Assembly: GCF_000090795.2 (NCBI RefSeq)
Contig: NW_003546322.1
Coordinates: 234,702 to 262,712, forward strand
Source of the DNA: Amphimedon queenslandica
Taxonomy: Eukaryota > Porifera > Demospongiae > Haplosclerida > Niphatidae
Length of the DNA: 28,011 bases
Reading direction: 5' to 3'
Made by a program: the position numbers and the translations under genes. Numbering within the stretch: the first letter of the stretch is position 1; each line of letters opens with the position of its first letter. Below, piece by piece: positions 18,297-28,011 of this stretch. Under the pieces are notes generated by a model, which worked only from the letters and a program-made list of their open reading frames with translations, ran no database searches and had not been told where the DNA came from.

Positions 18297-18851
18297 TTAA
18301 GAAATATTAATAGTCTTAACTGCTTGAAAATGAATAGTACCAACATGCTTCAAATACAAAGCAGATGTATTAGTATCACAAGGAATGCCATATAAAGTTT
18401 GGGTTCCATATCTAGCCCAGCCAACAAAAGTAGGAGTTAGTGAATTTGAATATATTGTTGTACCTAATATTGCAGTTAGTGTAATAATCTCTGTCAGTGG
18501 CCCACACATAATTTCTATACATTTTGGACTTATTTATGTAATCATATATGCTTGAATTTCTAGTTGCACTTAATGTACTATTAAACAATTTTTGTAAGTT
18601 TGGCAAATTACTAACAATTGCGTTATGTAATTTGTAATGCTGAGAAATTGACCCAGTAATGAGATATGAAAGGGCATACAATAAACAGTTCCCATCACCA
18701 GGGACATCAAGAGTACTATATTAGGAACTCTTTTATCTGACAATGGTGTTGTTGGACTACCAGGTAAGATTGTAGTAGCTGTGACAAATTTGAGATTTAA
18801 AAATCTCACACCACCTTCTTTAAAATTCTTCATTACCAGGGTAATAAACAA
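18297..18851 (-). pseudogene. OTU-like cysteine protease domain of the Helitron
   Basis: On the minus strand DVPGDGNCLLYALSYLI (about 18665-18715) is the OTU catalytic Asp-Gly-Asn-Cys motif. WATDRDYYTNC and the frame-shifted EIITLTAILGTTIYS strand follow, and KHVGTIHFQAV (about 18310-18345) carries the expected C-terminal His. Two frame changes split it (near 18500 and 18690). OTU proteases remove ubiquitin; in Helitrons the role is not established. The end is a TAA at 18297. Confidence 0.8.
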
Positions 18852-18916
18852 AGTCCCATTGTCTCCTCACAATATCTGGGTTGGGAGGCTCTTTATAAGT
18901 AAAGATGACATCATGT

Positions 18917-19529
18917 TCATTTGGATATACTTGTTTTTAATTTAATGCTTGAGTGTTTTATACATACAATCAGACTACTACTACAATGGTCATTTTTTAC
19001 AACAAACTTTGTTTTGTCATTTGTTGGTTTGCATTTAATGTTTGAAAGTTTTATAGATATGAGACTACTACGACTATCATATTTGACATCAATTATGGTT
19101 GTTAGGTCTTTCAAATTAATTGAAACAATTAATTTATCATCTTTTTTTGACCGAGGCAATACCAAAGCAGTATTGTCAGTACTACTGTCTACATCAACTC
19201 TTCTTTTTTGGGGTCAAGGCTTATTTATAGCACTATCGTCACATATTTTACTCTTTTTGGAGCGATTAAACTTTTGTCAATCACTACTCTTACGTTTGTT
19301 GCTACTAACGGTACTGTTACTAGTACTTTGTTCATGACATACAGACAAATTGGCATTCTTACTGCAAGGTTCACTATTATCAATTACACCAGTCACTGGA
19401 ATCTTTCTCTTCTTTCCTTTACTTTTCTTGATTTGAGGTAAGTCATTCTGAAATTTACTTCCGAGGTGGTTAATTTTGTTAATGCACAGATTACTAACTT
19501 TAACAGGGAGAGGATCAAATGATAATAAA
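18917..19529 (-). pseudogene. Helitron linker between helicase and OTU domains
   Basis: Starting right after the MITE, the minus strand reads DPLPVKVSNLCINKINHLGS, the normal tail of a Helitron PIF1 domain, then a Lys/Ser-rich low-complexity linker with several basic clusters (KKSKGKKRKIP, APKRVKY-like) and a beta-rich block (VSINLKDLTTIIDVKYDSR). Frames change near 19165 and 18917. Open frames on the plus strand here are antisense. Confidence 0.7.
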
Positions 19530-19767
19530 TGTGACCATATTTGGTAAAAGGTACCTCATGGCGGGTAGTGAAATTTGTCATTATAGCCAAGAAAATCCAA
19601 CTTTCTGATCTCTACTTATCATTAAATTACTCCACACGATGCAAAAAGTTACTACGTAACTTTTAAACACAATAGATGTCAATTAGAGCAGTCACAGGTT
19701 GATATTTTTCATTATAATGATGAATTTTAAAATCTGCCATTAGGTACCTTTTGTCAATTATGGTGAC
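19530..19767. mobile_element. MITE copy 3 (~238 bp, more diverged), in Helitron ORF
   Basis: It starts TGTGACCATATTTGGTAAAAG and ends CTTTTGTCAATTATGGTGAC, with the same internal sequence as copies 1 and 2 (GGTACC, ATGCAAAAAGTTACTA, TCACAGGTTGATATTTTTCATTATAATGATGAATT in parts). The right end has lost the exact GGTCACA and the TA duplication is not clean. It separates Helitron helicase codons (TLNRLH) from the next ones (LLSFDPL-like). Confidence 0.88.
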
Positions 19768-19768
19768 T

Positions 19769-21113
19769 AATGTAATCTATTTAATGTACGTACATGAGAC
19801 AATGCAACACATGCCATACCATCCCCAAAAATATCAGGCGATAAATCAATAATGGCTGTATCTTGTGAGAGGCCTTGACATTTATGTATAGTAATAGCAT
19901 AAGAAAGTATAAAGGGAAGCTGTTTCCGATGTATATACAAATTCTTAGATAGCATAAATCTAATGTAACCATTTCTATGTCACAAGGTACATCAATATGA
20001 TTAAGTTTGATTGAGATACATGTAGCATAAATACCCATTACTGTACCACTGGCACCATTAACTAATCCTACTGTGAAATCAATATTACGTGTTAGCATTA
20101 CTCTACAGCCTACTGCTAAAAACAATACAGTTTCTAAACCAGCTGTTTTGCTTGGTTGATCTTTTAGTTTCGATAATTTTTTTCTTGCTTTTTGTCATAA
20201 TTTGCTGTGCTGCCGCTTTCATCAACAAGATAAATACATGCTAATTCTATTTTCTAAGTTTGTAGACTTTATAACATTAAATCAAATTTTTTAGCAGACA
20301 TCTACCTTAGAAAATAGGCAAATTGGAGGATTTGTTCCTTCACTTTTAATTCTTTATATTTTTCTTGTATTAAAACCTTAAATATGCAAATCTTAAGCGT
20401 ATCAATAGTTTCATCAATCAGAAAGCCAAGCCTAACAGAATTGAGCATCTTAAAGGAAGTTTCATTTCATTTTTGTCGCTCATTGATTGTTAGTGCATCA
20501 TATTTTACTGTTTCTTTATATATGTTAACTGCATTTGCTGCTCCATGTCTAGTTTTTACTAGTTTGTTATAATTTTTTTAATTACTGGTCTACCATTAAC
20601 TAGTGGCAATTGTAAAAGGTCGCCTACAAATATAATTTTTTGGATCCAAACCATTTATCGGTACCAAATATCTCTTCTAAGCGCATGTTTAAGTATGCTA
20701 GATTTAGATTGAATACCATTGATACCTTGTCTACTATTATAATTTTTAAATTTTTAAGTGTCATTTTTATCCTTTTCTAAACTTCCTTATTCAAAGCCCA
20801 ATATCCAGCTGTCTTTCCCTCATGCTCTATTGGTAGCTGAAATAATCTATGTATTGTTAGTCCACCTACATTAAATGCGGCTATACCTGTTGGTGCTACC
20901 ATAGCAAACATAATTTTGCCAATTTTTGGATGCCAAATGGCATCTACTCAGCATTTTATTGCCTTTATTTGAAAACGATTTACCAGTTCCACCTACACCA
21001 GTAATAAACATTCTTAGCTGTTTGATATTATCTAATCTAAGTAGTCTTGAAGACTCATTCTCTAATGGGTCTTCACATTCTTTTTGACTTATAAGATGAC
21101 TTAGTCTTATCAA
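19769..21113 (-). pseudogene. Helitron PIF1-type helicase domain
   Basis: Minus-strand motifs in order: Walker A MFITGVGGTGKS (about 20975-21010); IIIVDKVSMV (about 20728-20757), where Walker B Asp-Glu has become Asp-Lys; FVGDLLQLPLVNGRP (motif III, about 20590-20640); GCRVMLTRNIDFTVGLVNGA (about 20052-20112); and SYAITIHKCQGLSQDTAIIDL ... VALSHVR, motifs V-VI (about 19785-19905). Helicase strand unwinding would feed the peeled strand to Rep during rolling-circle transposition. Frameshifts lie near 20940, 20560 and 19980, so it is dead. Confidence 0.9.
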
Positions 21114-22960
21114 AAATTTTTTTTTGATCTACATTGAGCGTTGCCTCTCTTTGCTCTAATGATAAATTAGGTACATGTCAGCAGTATCAGCTACTGCTTC
21201 CATTATTTCACCTAGTAATTTAGGCTCATCATGGTCCTTGTTATTAGGAAGTTTGTCAGTGCAACTGGCTTTATTTTTTGCATCGACTATTTTCTTCCAA
21301 TTACGTTCAGCTTCTAATCATTTCTGCAGTTTGTTGAAATGATTTTCAATGCGACGTATAAATGCTTCTTTGTGACGCCTAAAAGCTTCTATTGTTTCTC
21401 CTTCAATTACGAGTGTGCTCTCATCTCTAAAAGGCACAAATATAATATTAGTGAGTAATAAGAATTGTGTTTTTCCGCTTCTTGCATAGGATTAAATTTT
21501 CTATGGTTTGGAAGGACTGGTTTTCATCAAAGTTTGTGTTCTCTTTTTACAATTTCCTATATTTAATCAAATTTGTAATTAGCAACAAGTTCGTAAAGAT
21601 ATACATCTTCCATGTTATTTGGTCTTCTTGGATAAAAGTCTTCAAATACGCTAGGATTAAAAATGTTTTTTGAAGATGAATCCAGTTTAGTTAAGTATGT
21701 GTTGTCACAGCAGCTGACTTTATCCCATAAGTCCCATGCATGACTCTTTTATGCTTTAGTGGCATATCTAGTTACATACTCTGTTAAGGAAAAACTCCTC
21801 TCCACTATGTATAGCATGTCCATATTTGCACACCACAATTTCAACAGTAAAGGATTAAAGTCGTTGACTTGAACTTCTTTTTCATTTTGTTTCAGATAAT
21901 ATATTTTATTGCATGATTTCAAGCAATTTTTAACATGATTGATGGAAATACTATCTCGTACTCGTCTAGGATAATCCAATTGGCATCTAGATACATAGGT
22001 CTTGCCAACTTTAATATTTCACTTGCAGTATTTGCTGCACTTGTGCATTTGGTAAAGTGATACCAAAACGTTTATATCAGGCGACATATTACTATCTGGT
22101 ATATGACAGGTAGTTCTATCTTGTATGAAAGAACCGACTTCTTCTGGACAATCGATACCAACAGCTCCACACATTTGATATTCTTTTTTGACATAGATTG
22201 CTCTACTTTGCCTAAAACACCCCTCTGGAGAATGAATATGTTAAAGAAATGCTTAAATTTATATAAAAATTGTCAAAATACTGAAACAGGGTCCTTAGTA
22301 CATAATCTAGAAATACTATTATGATTGTGGAGCATTACTTACTTTTCTTAAATATTGCACTATATCAGCTGAATTGTATTCAGCACAACTTAATGTTAAG
22401 AAAAGTGTTGGTGAGCCTTAATCAGCAATCATTGCTTTGACTTCACCTTTCACACAGAACCAATATTGATTTCTGCCCCGTGTTGGAGCCAACATAGTAC
22501 TTAAATTGCCTTCAAATTCTTAATCTAACATATTTATTCTTTCTAATATTTCAGCAACAGTTTGACCAACATTTCCCCTTGATGTCTTAATAAATTATAT
22601 AAGCCAGTTTTTAAGGCCTGTTAATTTTTAATTTATAATAGTTCAGACAATATGAACGATATCTATGAAATTGGGAATCTTTGTTTAACAGTCTTGACTT
22701 TATGTATTCGCTTAATGATAAAATCAGTGCTGGATAGCTTTGTCTGGGATGATGCTCTCCATATTGCCCAATTGGAAATAAAGTGGGAAAGCATAACAAA
22801 TCAAGATGCTCTTGCCTATTATCAATATGCACTTCTTTTACATTCATTAATTTATATTGACTGATATCAGAACCTGTTGCCATTTTACTATCAAGATTTC
22901 TAATCGTATATGCCGAAAGAACTTCTAAATCTTGCTCGTTTGCTGTTTGAAGCATTTTAC
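21114..22960 (-). pseudogene. Helitron Rep (Helitron_like_N) domain, HUH segment deleted
   Basis: On the minus strand: YKLMNVKEVHIDNRQEHLDLLCFPTLFPIGQYGEHHPRQ in parts (22690-22840), MLAPTRGRNQYWFCVKGEVK and TLFLTLSCAEYNSADIVQYL (22350-22500), KDPVSVF/FNIFILQ (22230-22290), VKKEYQ directly followed by MCGAVGIDCPEEVGSFIQ (22110-22190), TTCHIPDSNMSP, NPLLLKLWCANMDM, and the tyrosine motif EYVTRYATKA (about 21750-21782) with both Tyr present. In family members the metal-binding HUH (GxPHxH) comes between KEYQ and the EEVGxFI block; it is absent here. A charged segment (FRDESTLVIEGETIEAF, 21290-21440) leads to the helicase. Rep would nick and join single strands. Confidence 0.88.
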
Positions 22961-22975
22961 AAGTAGTATTGCTAA

Positions 22976-23520
22976 CTACTTGTATAACATTTTTGGCAAT
23001 TTGTCAATTGAATCATCGTCTACATTTCTATGAAGCCAATTTTTTTCTTTTAATTTTCTTAGTGTTGCTTTTACTTTATTTACATCAACTAAACTACGCA
23101 AGACATTACTTGATTTAGTAGGCTGTCCTTTAACAATGTAAATTTCTGGATTAGGCAAGTGATTAGAATGTATACCAACCTCTTTTAAAGTTTCCATTGT
23201 TTTTTCTAAAGGAAGGGGTACATAAAACATTGCACCTTTAAGTGCATTCAAAGAATTATAGGCAGGCACTTTTAAGGTGTGTGTGCCTAGTCTAACAATT
23301 GTCTGAAAACACTTAGCCTTCTGTATTAACTGGCAACTTAAAGGATCCAAATTTTCCAATTCTTTGGTTTTGGCTCACACTTTAACCCATTAAGCACACA
23401 ACGTGCTGGAACTTCATTTTCGTAATAATATGTTTTCAATGATTACAAAAAAACATAACTTTTTTAATGCTGTAGGATCAGTCTCTCTAATGTAATCTAA
23501 TAGGATATTCTAAACATCGC
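22976..23520 (-). pseudogene. Helitron N-terminal DUF6570-like region
   Basis: CQLIQKAKCFQTIVRLGTHT, KVPAYNSLNALKGAMFYVPL and NPEIYIVKGQPTKSSNV are the usual opening of animal Helitron proteins. Just upstream in another frame is PARCVLNGLKCEP (about 23360-23410), which normally runs directly into ELENLDPLSC, so a frameshift lies near 23365. Weak matches continue to about 23520. The true start was not found. Confidence 0.8.
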
Positions 23521-23828
23521 TATCTAAATTTCTAGCTGCAGTGACAGATTTCCTCCCTACAAGCCTCTCTTAGCTGCAACAATCATTAACAGCCTGATGA
23601 GACAAAGCTCTCTTAAATTCAGTTTCCAAATGCTGCCTAAATCTAGTCTCGCTAGCCAGACCATTCACCAGCCTTCAGTCATTGGGGTTGACGGCGGGGA
23701 AGGGTCTGGTACAATGGCTTAAGATGTCTTGTCCCAAGATATCCACGTGGTTAACTGACATCATGCTGACATAGTAATGACATAACCAGACGTCAGACGA
23801 TGGCCACACCTAGCAAATGTGACACCAC

Positions 23829-25120
23829 ATGGTCATTATGGACAGCTTGACTGCAGCAATTGAAGAATCTGCAAGTTTGCTGGGTTTCTCTTCACTAAAA
23901 GAAGAACAGGCACAGTGTTTTAGAGAGTTTATGAAAGGGAGAGATGTCTTCGCCATACTACGGACTGGATATAAAAAAACACTTTGTTTTACATGCTTGC
24001 CAGTTGCATTTGATCTTTATCAAAGAAGATCTTGAGATAAAAGGGCTATTATTATGGTAGTTTCTCCCTTAACTGCTGTCATAAGTGATCAAGTTCAAGA
24101 TCTGAATAGCCGTAATGTGTCTGCTGGATATTAATGCTGTGATTCCACTCAGGATGTGAAAAAAAAGGTTACAAATGGTGAATACGCCATAGTATTTGAG
24201 TCCAGAGCAACTTGTACAAAATTGGAGGTCTTTGCTTTTTAGTAAGATTTATAAAGGACGAATTGCTGGACTTATAATTGATGACGCTCATTGCATCATA
24301 AAATGGAAAGTTTTATCAGTCTTCATAATTATGCATTTCAAATCATTTTAAATTAGAAGATTATCCTTTTAAAAGCATTGACTCGACTACATGAGATTAG
24401 AAGTATCATGCCTACCAATGTTAGAGTAATGGCTCTAACAGCTACAGCATCACAACATCTATGGCAACAGGTGGAGTCTACTTTAGCAATGAGAGATCCA
24501 TTTACAATGATACAATCACCAGACAACTGCAACATTAGGTTTAGTGTTGTTCAGGTAAAGGGATATAATGCTTATGATTTATCAAAAGTTTTTGATCTTT
24601 AATTAACCGAATTGAAGATGAAGTTGACACTAATGCCAAGGGCATGATTTTCTGCAAAGCTAAAAGTGACTGTTGGACACTTTATCTATATTTTAACATG
24701 TCTTTGGGACCAAATTTTTGCCATCCCACTGGTACTTCAGCAGACGTTATTGGAGTGTGACTTGTTGACATGTTTTTCAAAGGTACTGATTCTGATGTCA
24801 AAAGTACCATCATTGACCATTTCACTAAACAACCATGCTTAAGGATAGTAATATGTACTGATCCTTTTGGGATGGGTATAGACTTTAAAAATGTGATATA
24901 CAAAATTTATTATGGTGTACCAAATGATATGGAGACATATGTCCCACAGATTGGAAGAGGACGCAGGGAAGGAATTGATTCATATGTTGTAAGGTTACAT
25001 TCCAAGAGGTTGCTAGACAATTGTGAAGGTAAAATTTTGGATTACGTGAAAAATAAGTCACAATGCAGACGTGACATGCTTTTAAGTGAATTTGAAAACT
25101 ATGTTCACCTTCACTGTTAA
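23829..25120 (+). pseudogene. RecQ-like DNA helicase remnant
   Basis: Motifs in order on the plus strand: motif 0 SLKEEQAQCFREFMKGRDVF; Walker A LRTGYKKTLCF (usually LPTGYGKS, so the loop is altered); motif Ia VSPLTAVISDQVQDL; GLIIDDAHCIIKW (about 24270-24310), a changed DEAH box; VRVMALTATAS (motif III); MFFKGTDSDVKS; VICTDPFGMGIDFKNV (motif V); QIGRGRREGID (motif VI); and a zinc-type tail with CEGK ... CRRDMLLSEF. RecQ enzymes unwind DNA 3'-5'. In-frame stops at 24033 and 24133 and frame changes near 24210, 24340 and 24600 show decay. RecQ-like fragments of this kind are abundant in sponge and cnidarian genomes (general knowledge). Start ATG at 23829. Confidence 0.88.
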
Positions 25121-25320
25121 AACTGAGGTGTTGGCATACACTCGTGGGTGTCACAAATTTGGGTGTTGTTTACTATTGGGGTGTTGAATCAATCTAGCTT
25201 GGTGTTGTTCTATTGAAAGGGGGGTGTTACTACAACACTACAACTTGTGTCAAAGTTAAAGGATAGCCATGACACCCTTACTGGTGTTGCAATAACACTG
25301 TATTTAATACAGTGTTGATG
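25121..25320. repeat. GGTGTT/AACACC-rich tract with hairpin
   Basis: About ten variants of GGTGTT(G) on both strands in 200 bp directly after the RecQ remnant, including five of the form (G/T)GGTGTTG. It ends with a perfect hairpin: AACACTGTAT, loop TTA, ATACAGTGTT (25294-25316). It looks like the subterminal region of a DNA transposon, of a family I do not recognise. Confidence 0.5.
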
Positions 25321-25590
25321 AGAAGAAAGGATGTCGATGTTGTGACATATGTACCAAGAAATGTCAATGCAATAACTTTTCCCACATTATCACTTGTCTC
25401 TAACTTTATTCCTGTTTTGTTCAATCAATAGCATGGTACTTTTTGGAATTAAAGTTGATTTATTATCATTATTCTTACTTTTATTGAATATTTTACTTTA
25501 GAGATAAAGTATTTAGATTCATGTACATGTATGAACTAGATTGTTACTAGTTATCTTAAATGAATTTAGTTTTTATAGAGAAGAGTTGCT
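25321..25590. other. Intergenic, AT-rich, no feature seen
   Basis: No coding signal, repeat or RNA gene recognised between the GGTGTT tract and the DUF6589-like remnant. Confidence 0.5.
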
Positions 25591-25599
25591 ATACTATCC

Positions 25600-26600
25600 A
25601 TTTATGAAATTTTTGATTGCAGCGCAATGATGACACAACATTAGTTTTTATAAATTTAAATGATTTATGTTCCCTATTTTGGGCATACGAGAATACGGTT
25701 GCTTCGACAAGCTCATTAATTATGATGTTTATCTTTTCCGAATCAGCCAGCGTATGTCTTCCAGATAGTTTGTTGATACAGAAATCTCTACGAAATTGGT
25801 CATAGAGACCATCCAGAATTCCCACACAGTGTCCAACACCAATGCCTTTTCTGAAAAGTTGCTTCCTAAAGTCACTATTGCCTGCTTACATATTTTGTTG
25901 AGATGCTCTAAAAACAAATCACAGGGTACATTCCGTCCTGGTAATCCATGGATATTTATGTGCCTAGACCAGATCAATTGGTGGGACTGCCTTTCATTTA
26001 AGTAGAAATGGAATTGACCCAATAGATGTAGTCCTTCAATACAGTAGTTCTTTCTTTGTCTTGCCAGAACACAAGCATGAGATAACGCCAACATCTAAGA
26101 ATTCTATACCCGTCCCATTCACGAAGAGCATCTGAGAACTCCATGTATAACAGACCCTGTGACAATATTTGAGCAGCATATGCTTTTAATCCATCTCCTT
26201 GAATATCTTATTCTAGATTATGATGTGCCAATATGTCTACATATTTAAGACATATCTCCTTTGTAACTTGAGCGAGTATCAGTTTCCTATTGTCTTTAGA
26301 TTTGATCCATAAATCATCATCAAGCAACACAAGGTCTGGCTTGTCTGATGTGGCTTTCACTTTTAATAGATTCATGGTTGCAGAAACAATATGGCATTGT
26401 ACAACCGTTACAAAGTAGTATCACATGCAATAAAATCATCCAAGGCGGAGGCTGAAATATTTCTACGGTTAATAAGGTTTCGCAGTTGACATAGAGTGCC
26501 TTTCTCCAAAAAGCTCTTGTTATTATACAACAACTTCCATATTATCTACAACCATGACACCATGACAATTAAAGGCAATCATCATCGGTTATTACAACTA
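25600..26600 (-). pseudogene. DUF6589-like protein remnant
   Basis: Minus-strand pieces in several frames: DLWIKSKDNRKLILAQVTKEI (about 26230-26320), KAYAAQILSQGLLYMEFSDALREWDGYRI in parts (26110-26190), SHQLIWSRHINIHGLPGRNVPCDLFLEHLNK in parts (25900-25990), AIVTLGSNFSEKAL, and GILDGLYDQFRRDF ... SFKFIKTNVVSSL. The LSxGLLxMEFxDAxREGDG and W-N-HG-GxNxPxDLxxEHxN patterns are those of DUF6589 proteins, which are multicopy in sponges and cnidarians and behave like transposon-linked genes. Function is unknown. Frame changes near 25830, 26010 and 26100 and stops show it is not intact. Confidence 0.7.
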
Positions 26601-26663
26601 CAATACCTCCAAAAAAATCATCTTTGCGTGCCAGTCTTCATAAACAGGAATCAGACCTTTTAA

Positions 26664-26687
26664 TTAGTAACGCGGTAGCGTTACTAA
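26664..26687. repeat. Perfect 10-bp hairpin, GC-rich inner stem
   Basis: TTAGTAACGC, loop GGTA, GCGTTACTAA. It stands out in AT-rich DNA. Reading minus it is followed by TTAAAAGG; it could be an end structure of a rolling-circle or non-autonomous element, but no second copy is present here. Confidence 0.6.
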
Positions 26688-26709
26688 GTAGGATTTACCC
26701 CCAAACAAA

Positions 26710-26820
26710 ATGGCTGCCACGACTTTTGCACCCTTGCTATACCGGGAAAACGAGCTCCTATGCTTACCAGACTTCTTAGAAGACCTTATCTTGACCAGAG
26801 GACTCCATTGGTATCACTAG
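26710..26820 (+). CDS. Short ORF or first exon, weak
   Basis: ATG in good context (AAAATGGCT) opens 36 codons (MAATTFAPLLYRENELLCLP ...) to a TAG at 26818. The local base composition is less AT-rich than around it. No homology recognised; it may be a first exon or chance. Confidence 0.2.
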   Translation: MAATTFAPLLYRENELLCLPDFLEDLILTRGLHWYH

Positions 26821-27662
26821 TGTAGCTCTAGACTTTGTGTAAGAGGAAATTCAAAAATCGGCGAACTGGCCGTTTTGTTCAGCCACCTTTTTTCATCTTC
26901 ATCATCAAGAAGTAAGTCCTGTCAATCCAGTTGGCGAGCTGTATCTCAATAATGACTGATGCTAGAAGTCTAATTCTTACACCATTCTACTCCAACAGTC
27001 TGTGCGCAGGTCCATGTCCCATCAGATCATTCTTCAAGAAAAGAAAAAGTGATACTGTGACTGTTGGATAGAGCCATCTTAGGTGCATGCCGCCATTTTG
27101 TTAATTAAAGAAGCATGTGCTCCAAAATTTGGGTGTGGTCGCGCATGCTCAGATCTGCTAGAAGAAGCAATTTATTTTTTACCAAGCTATGCTTGGAATC
27201 AACTACTGCAATACTTCAGTGGAGGTTTCCAGCTAAAAGAAGGTATTGTTACTGTTTTATCAAGTGTGTGGTTTTATGTTATTAAAAAAACAAACAATTA
27301 GAGTAGGCGCTACTATTACGGGATGGGAGGTTTTATGAGACACTATCATAATTCTTCCTAATATTTATAGCACTACTTCCTACTTACTTAAACAATCTGC
27401 TGATAGGCTAAAAGTGCTCTGGTCAGCTTGATTACTTGCATAAATGCTGCATCAAATTTGCAAATCGGGGGCCATTAAAGATCAAAGGTCATTCTAATTT
27501 GTGCGCACTCACCTCGTGAAAGAAAGTGTCCTCACCATTTGTCACTAGGTTCTTTCATTTATCAGGTATGTTATTGTTACTAGTTAGATTCAATTTACAG
27601 CAAACTGTAAGCCTGTTAATTGGTTATTTATATGTCTAGGCAACAACTTGAACTAGCTATAG
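26821..27662. other. Intergenic, no confident feature
   Basis: A 72-codon open frame at 27083-27301 shows no recognisable motif. Nothing else is supported. Confidence 0.4.
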
Positions 27663-28011
27663 ATGGCATCAAAAGTAAAACGAAAGCAATGGAATCAAGA
27701 GAGCATGGAGGAGGCATGCAAGGCAGTCAACAATGAAAGTATGAGTCTACGTGAGGCTGCAAGAAGTTATAATGTACCATTAGAAACTATACAAAGACGT
27801 GTTGCTGGTACGGTAAAGATGAATTGCCGGTCTGGCCCTCCAACGATTTGAACTGATGAAGAAGAGGCTCGATTAGCTGAATATTGCATTTCTATGGCTG
27901 ACATGGGATTTAGTCTAACTAGAGAGGGTGTAATGGCAATGGCATATGCAATCGTAGAAACGACAGGACGTGATCATCCCTTTATAAGTGGCCATGCAGG
28001 TCGAGGGTGGT
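27663..28011 (+). pseudogene. pogo/Tigger-type transposase N-terminus (runs off window)
   Basis: ATG at 27663 encodes MASKVKRKQWNQESMEEACK and an N-terminal Psq/HTH domain (SMSLREAARSYNVPLETIQRR, residues about 26-46). It is followed by GPPTI, an in-frame TGA at 27849-27851, and then TDEEEARLAEYCISMADMGF, GRDHPFISGHAGRGW, the start of a CENP-B-type second HTH. These proteins bind the inverted ends of TA-inserting pogo/Tigger elements through the two HTHs and cut with a DDE domain, which would lie beyond the window. The single TGA makes this copy doubtful, unless it is a sequence error; the rest is well preserved. Its family is a candidate mobiliser of TA-target MITEs like those seen here. Confidence 0.85.

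Larger units (their letters stand above)
18297..23400 (-). mobile_element. Decayed Helitron with OTU domain (minus strand)
   Basis: Minus-strand order from 23.4 kb down: DUF6570-type N-terminus, Helitron Rep (Helitron_like_N), PIF1-type SF1B helicase, a polar linker, then an OTU cysteine protease. Rep plus PIF1 in one protein defines Helitrons, and an added OTU domain is known from animal members. Frameshifts and stops occur every few hundred bases, the HUH segment is missing, the helicase Walker B acid is changed, and a MITE sits after helicase motif VI. The element's TC and CTRR ends were not found. Confidence 0.9.

Noticed and set aside
18921..19441. Plus-strand hydrophobic frames resembling membrane proteins
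   Set aside because: Antisense to the Ser/Lys-rich Helitron linker; the hydrophobicity is a mirror of that composition.
25121..25320. Telomere-like repeat
   Set aside because: GGTGTT words are irregularly spaced and on both strands, unlike a telomeric array.
26664..26687. 3' end hairpin of the Helitron
   Set aside because: The Helitron reads minus with its 3' end expected below 18.3 kb, and the hairpin lacks the usual short spacer before CTRR.

Overview
The window is AT-rich animal-type DNA made almost entirely of transposable elements, with spliced genes whose introns are often only 38-65 nt and have GT-AG ends. Family content (Ty3/gypsy and Ty1/copia LTR elements, an OTU-bearing Helitron, a TNP2-type CACTA transposase, a pogo/Tigger transposase, RecQ-like and DUF6589-like remnants) points to an invertebrate metazoan. 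A sponge is my best guess, but this is inference and not proven by the sequence. I recognise no convincing single-copy host gene.

Layout. (1) 1-6.76 kb: a minus-strand Ty3/gypsy element (RT fragment at the left edge, then protease, gag, primer site and part of an LTR). Its gag is split by a complete but dead plus-strand Ty1/copia element (1209-6012) with two LTRs and a GGAAG target duplication. The copia RT is itself interrupted by a 239-bp MITE. (2) 6.9-8.5 kb: a degenerate spliced minus-strand gene; its longest intron holds a non-coding element with arms of about 165 bp in inverted orientation. (3) 8.9-9.3 kb: a small plus-strand ORF with a Pro-Pro-Gly-Gly repeat. (4) 9758-16439: the most interesting object, a CACTA/EnSpm-like DNA transposon of about 6.7 kb with inverted ends and AAGAT/ATCTT-rich subterminal arrays. 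It carries two divergent genes fired from a shared 174-bp spacer: a 13-exon minus-strand gene whose product ends in a BEN domain, and a plus-strand TNP2-like transposase of at least 8 exons, interrupted by a 766-bp assembly gap. The spacer holds a perfect NRF-1-type palindrome. Every splice phase I could test agrees; the only damage visible is one missing base in BEN exon 12. (5) 16.4-18.3 kb: mostly unassigned, with imperfect repeats and one orphan exon candidate. (6) 18.3-23.5 kb: a decayed minus-strand Helitron (DUF6570, Rep, PIF1 helicase, linker, OTU protease). Its HUH segment is deleted and a third copy of the MITE lies inside it. (7) 23.8-25.1 kb: a plus-strand RecQ-like helicase pseudogene followed by a GGTGTT-rich tract. 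(8) 25.6-26.6 kb: a minus-strand DUF6589-like pseudogene. (9) 27.66 kb to the end: the N-terminus of a pogo/Tigger-type transposase running off the window.

How parts relate. The nesting gives an insertion order: gypsy before copia before MITE, and Helitron or BEN-TNP2 element before MITE. The MITE thus moved after three unrelated elements were in place. In the BEN-TNP2 element both genes share one control region and each ends just inside a terminal array, which suggests that the BEN protein works with the transposase, for example by binding the element's ends; that role is inference.
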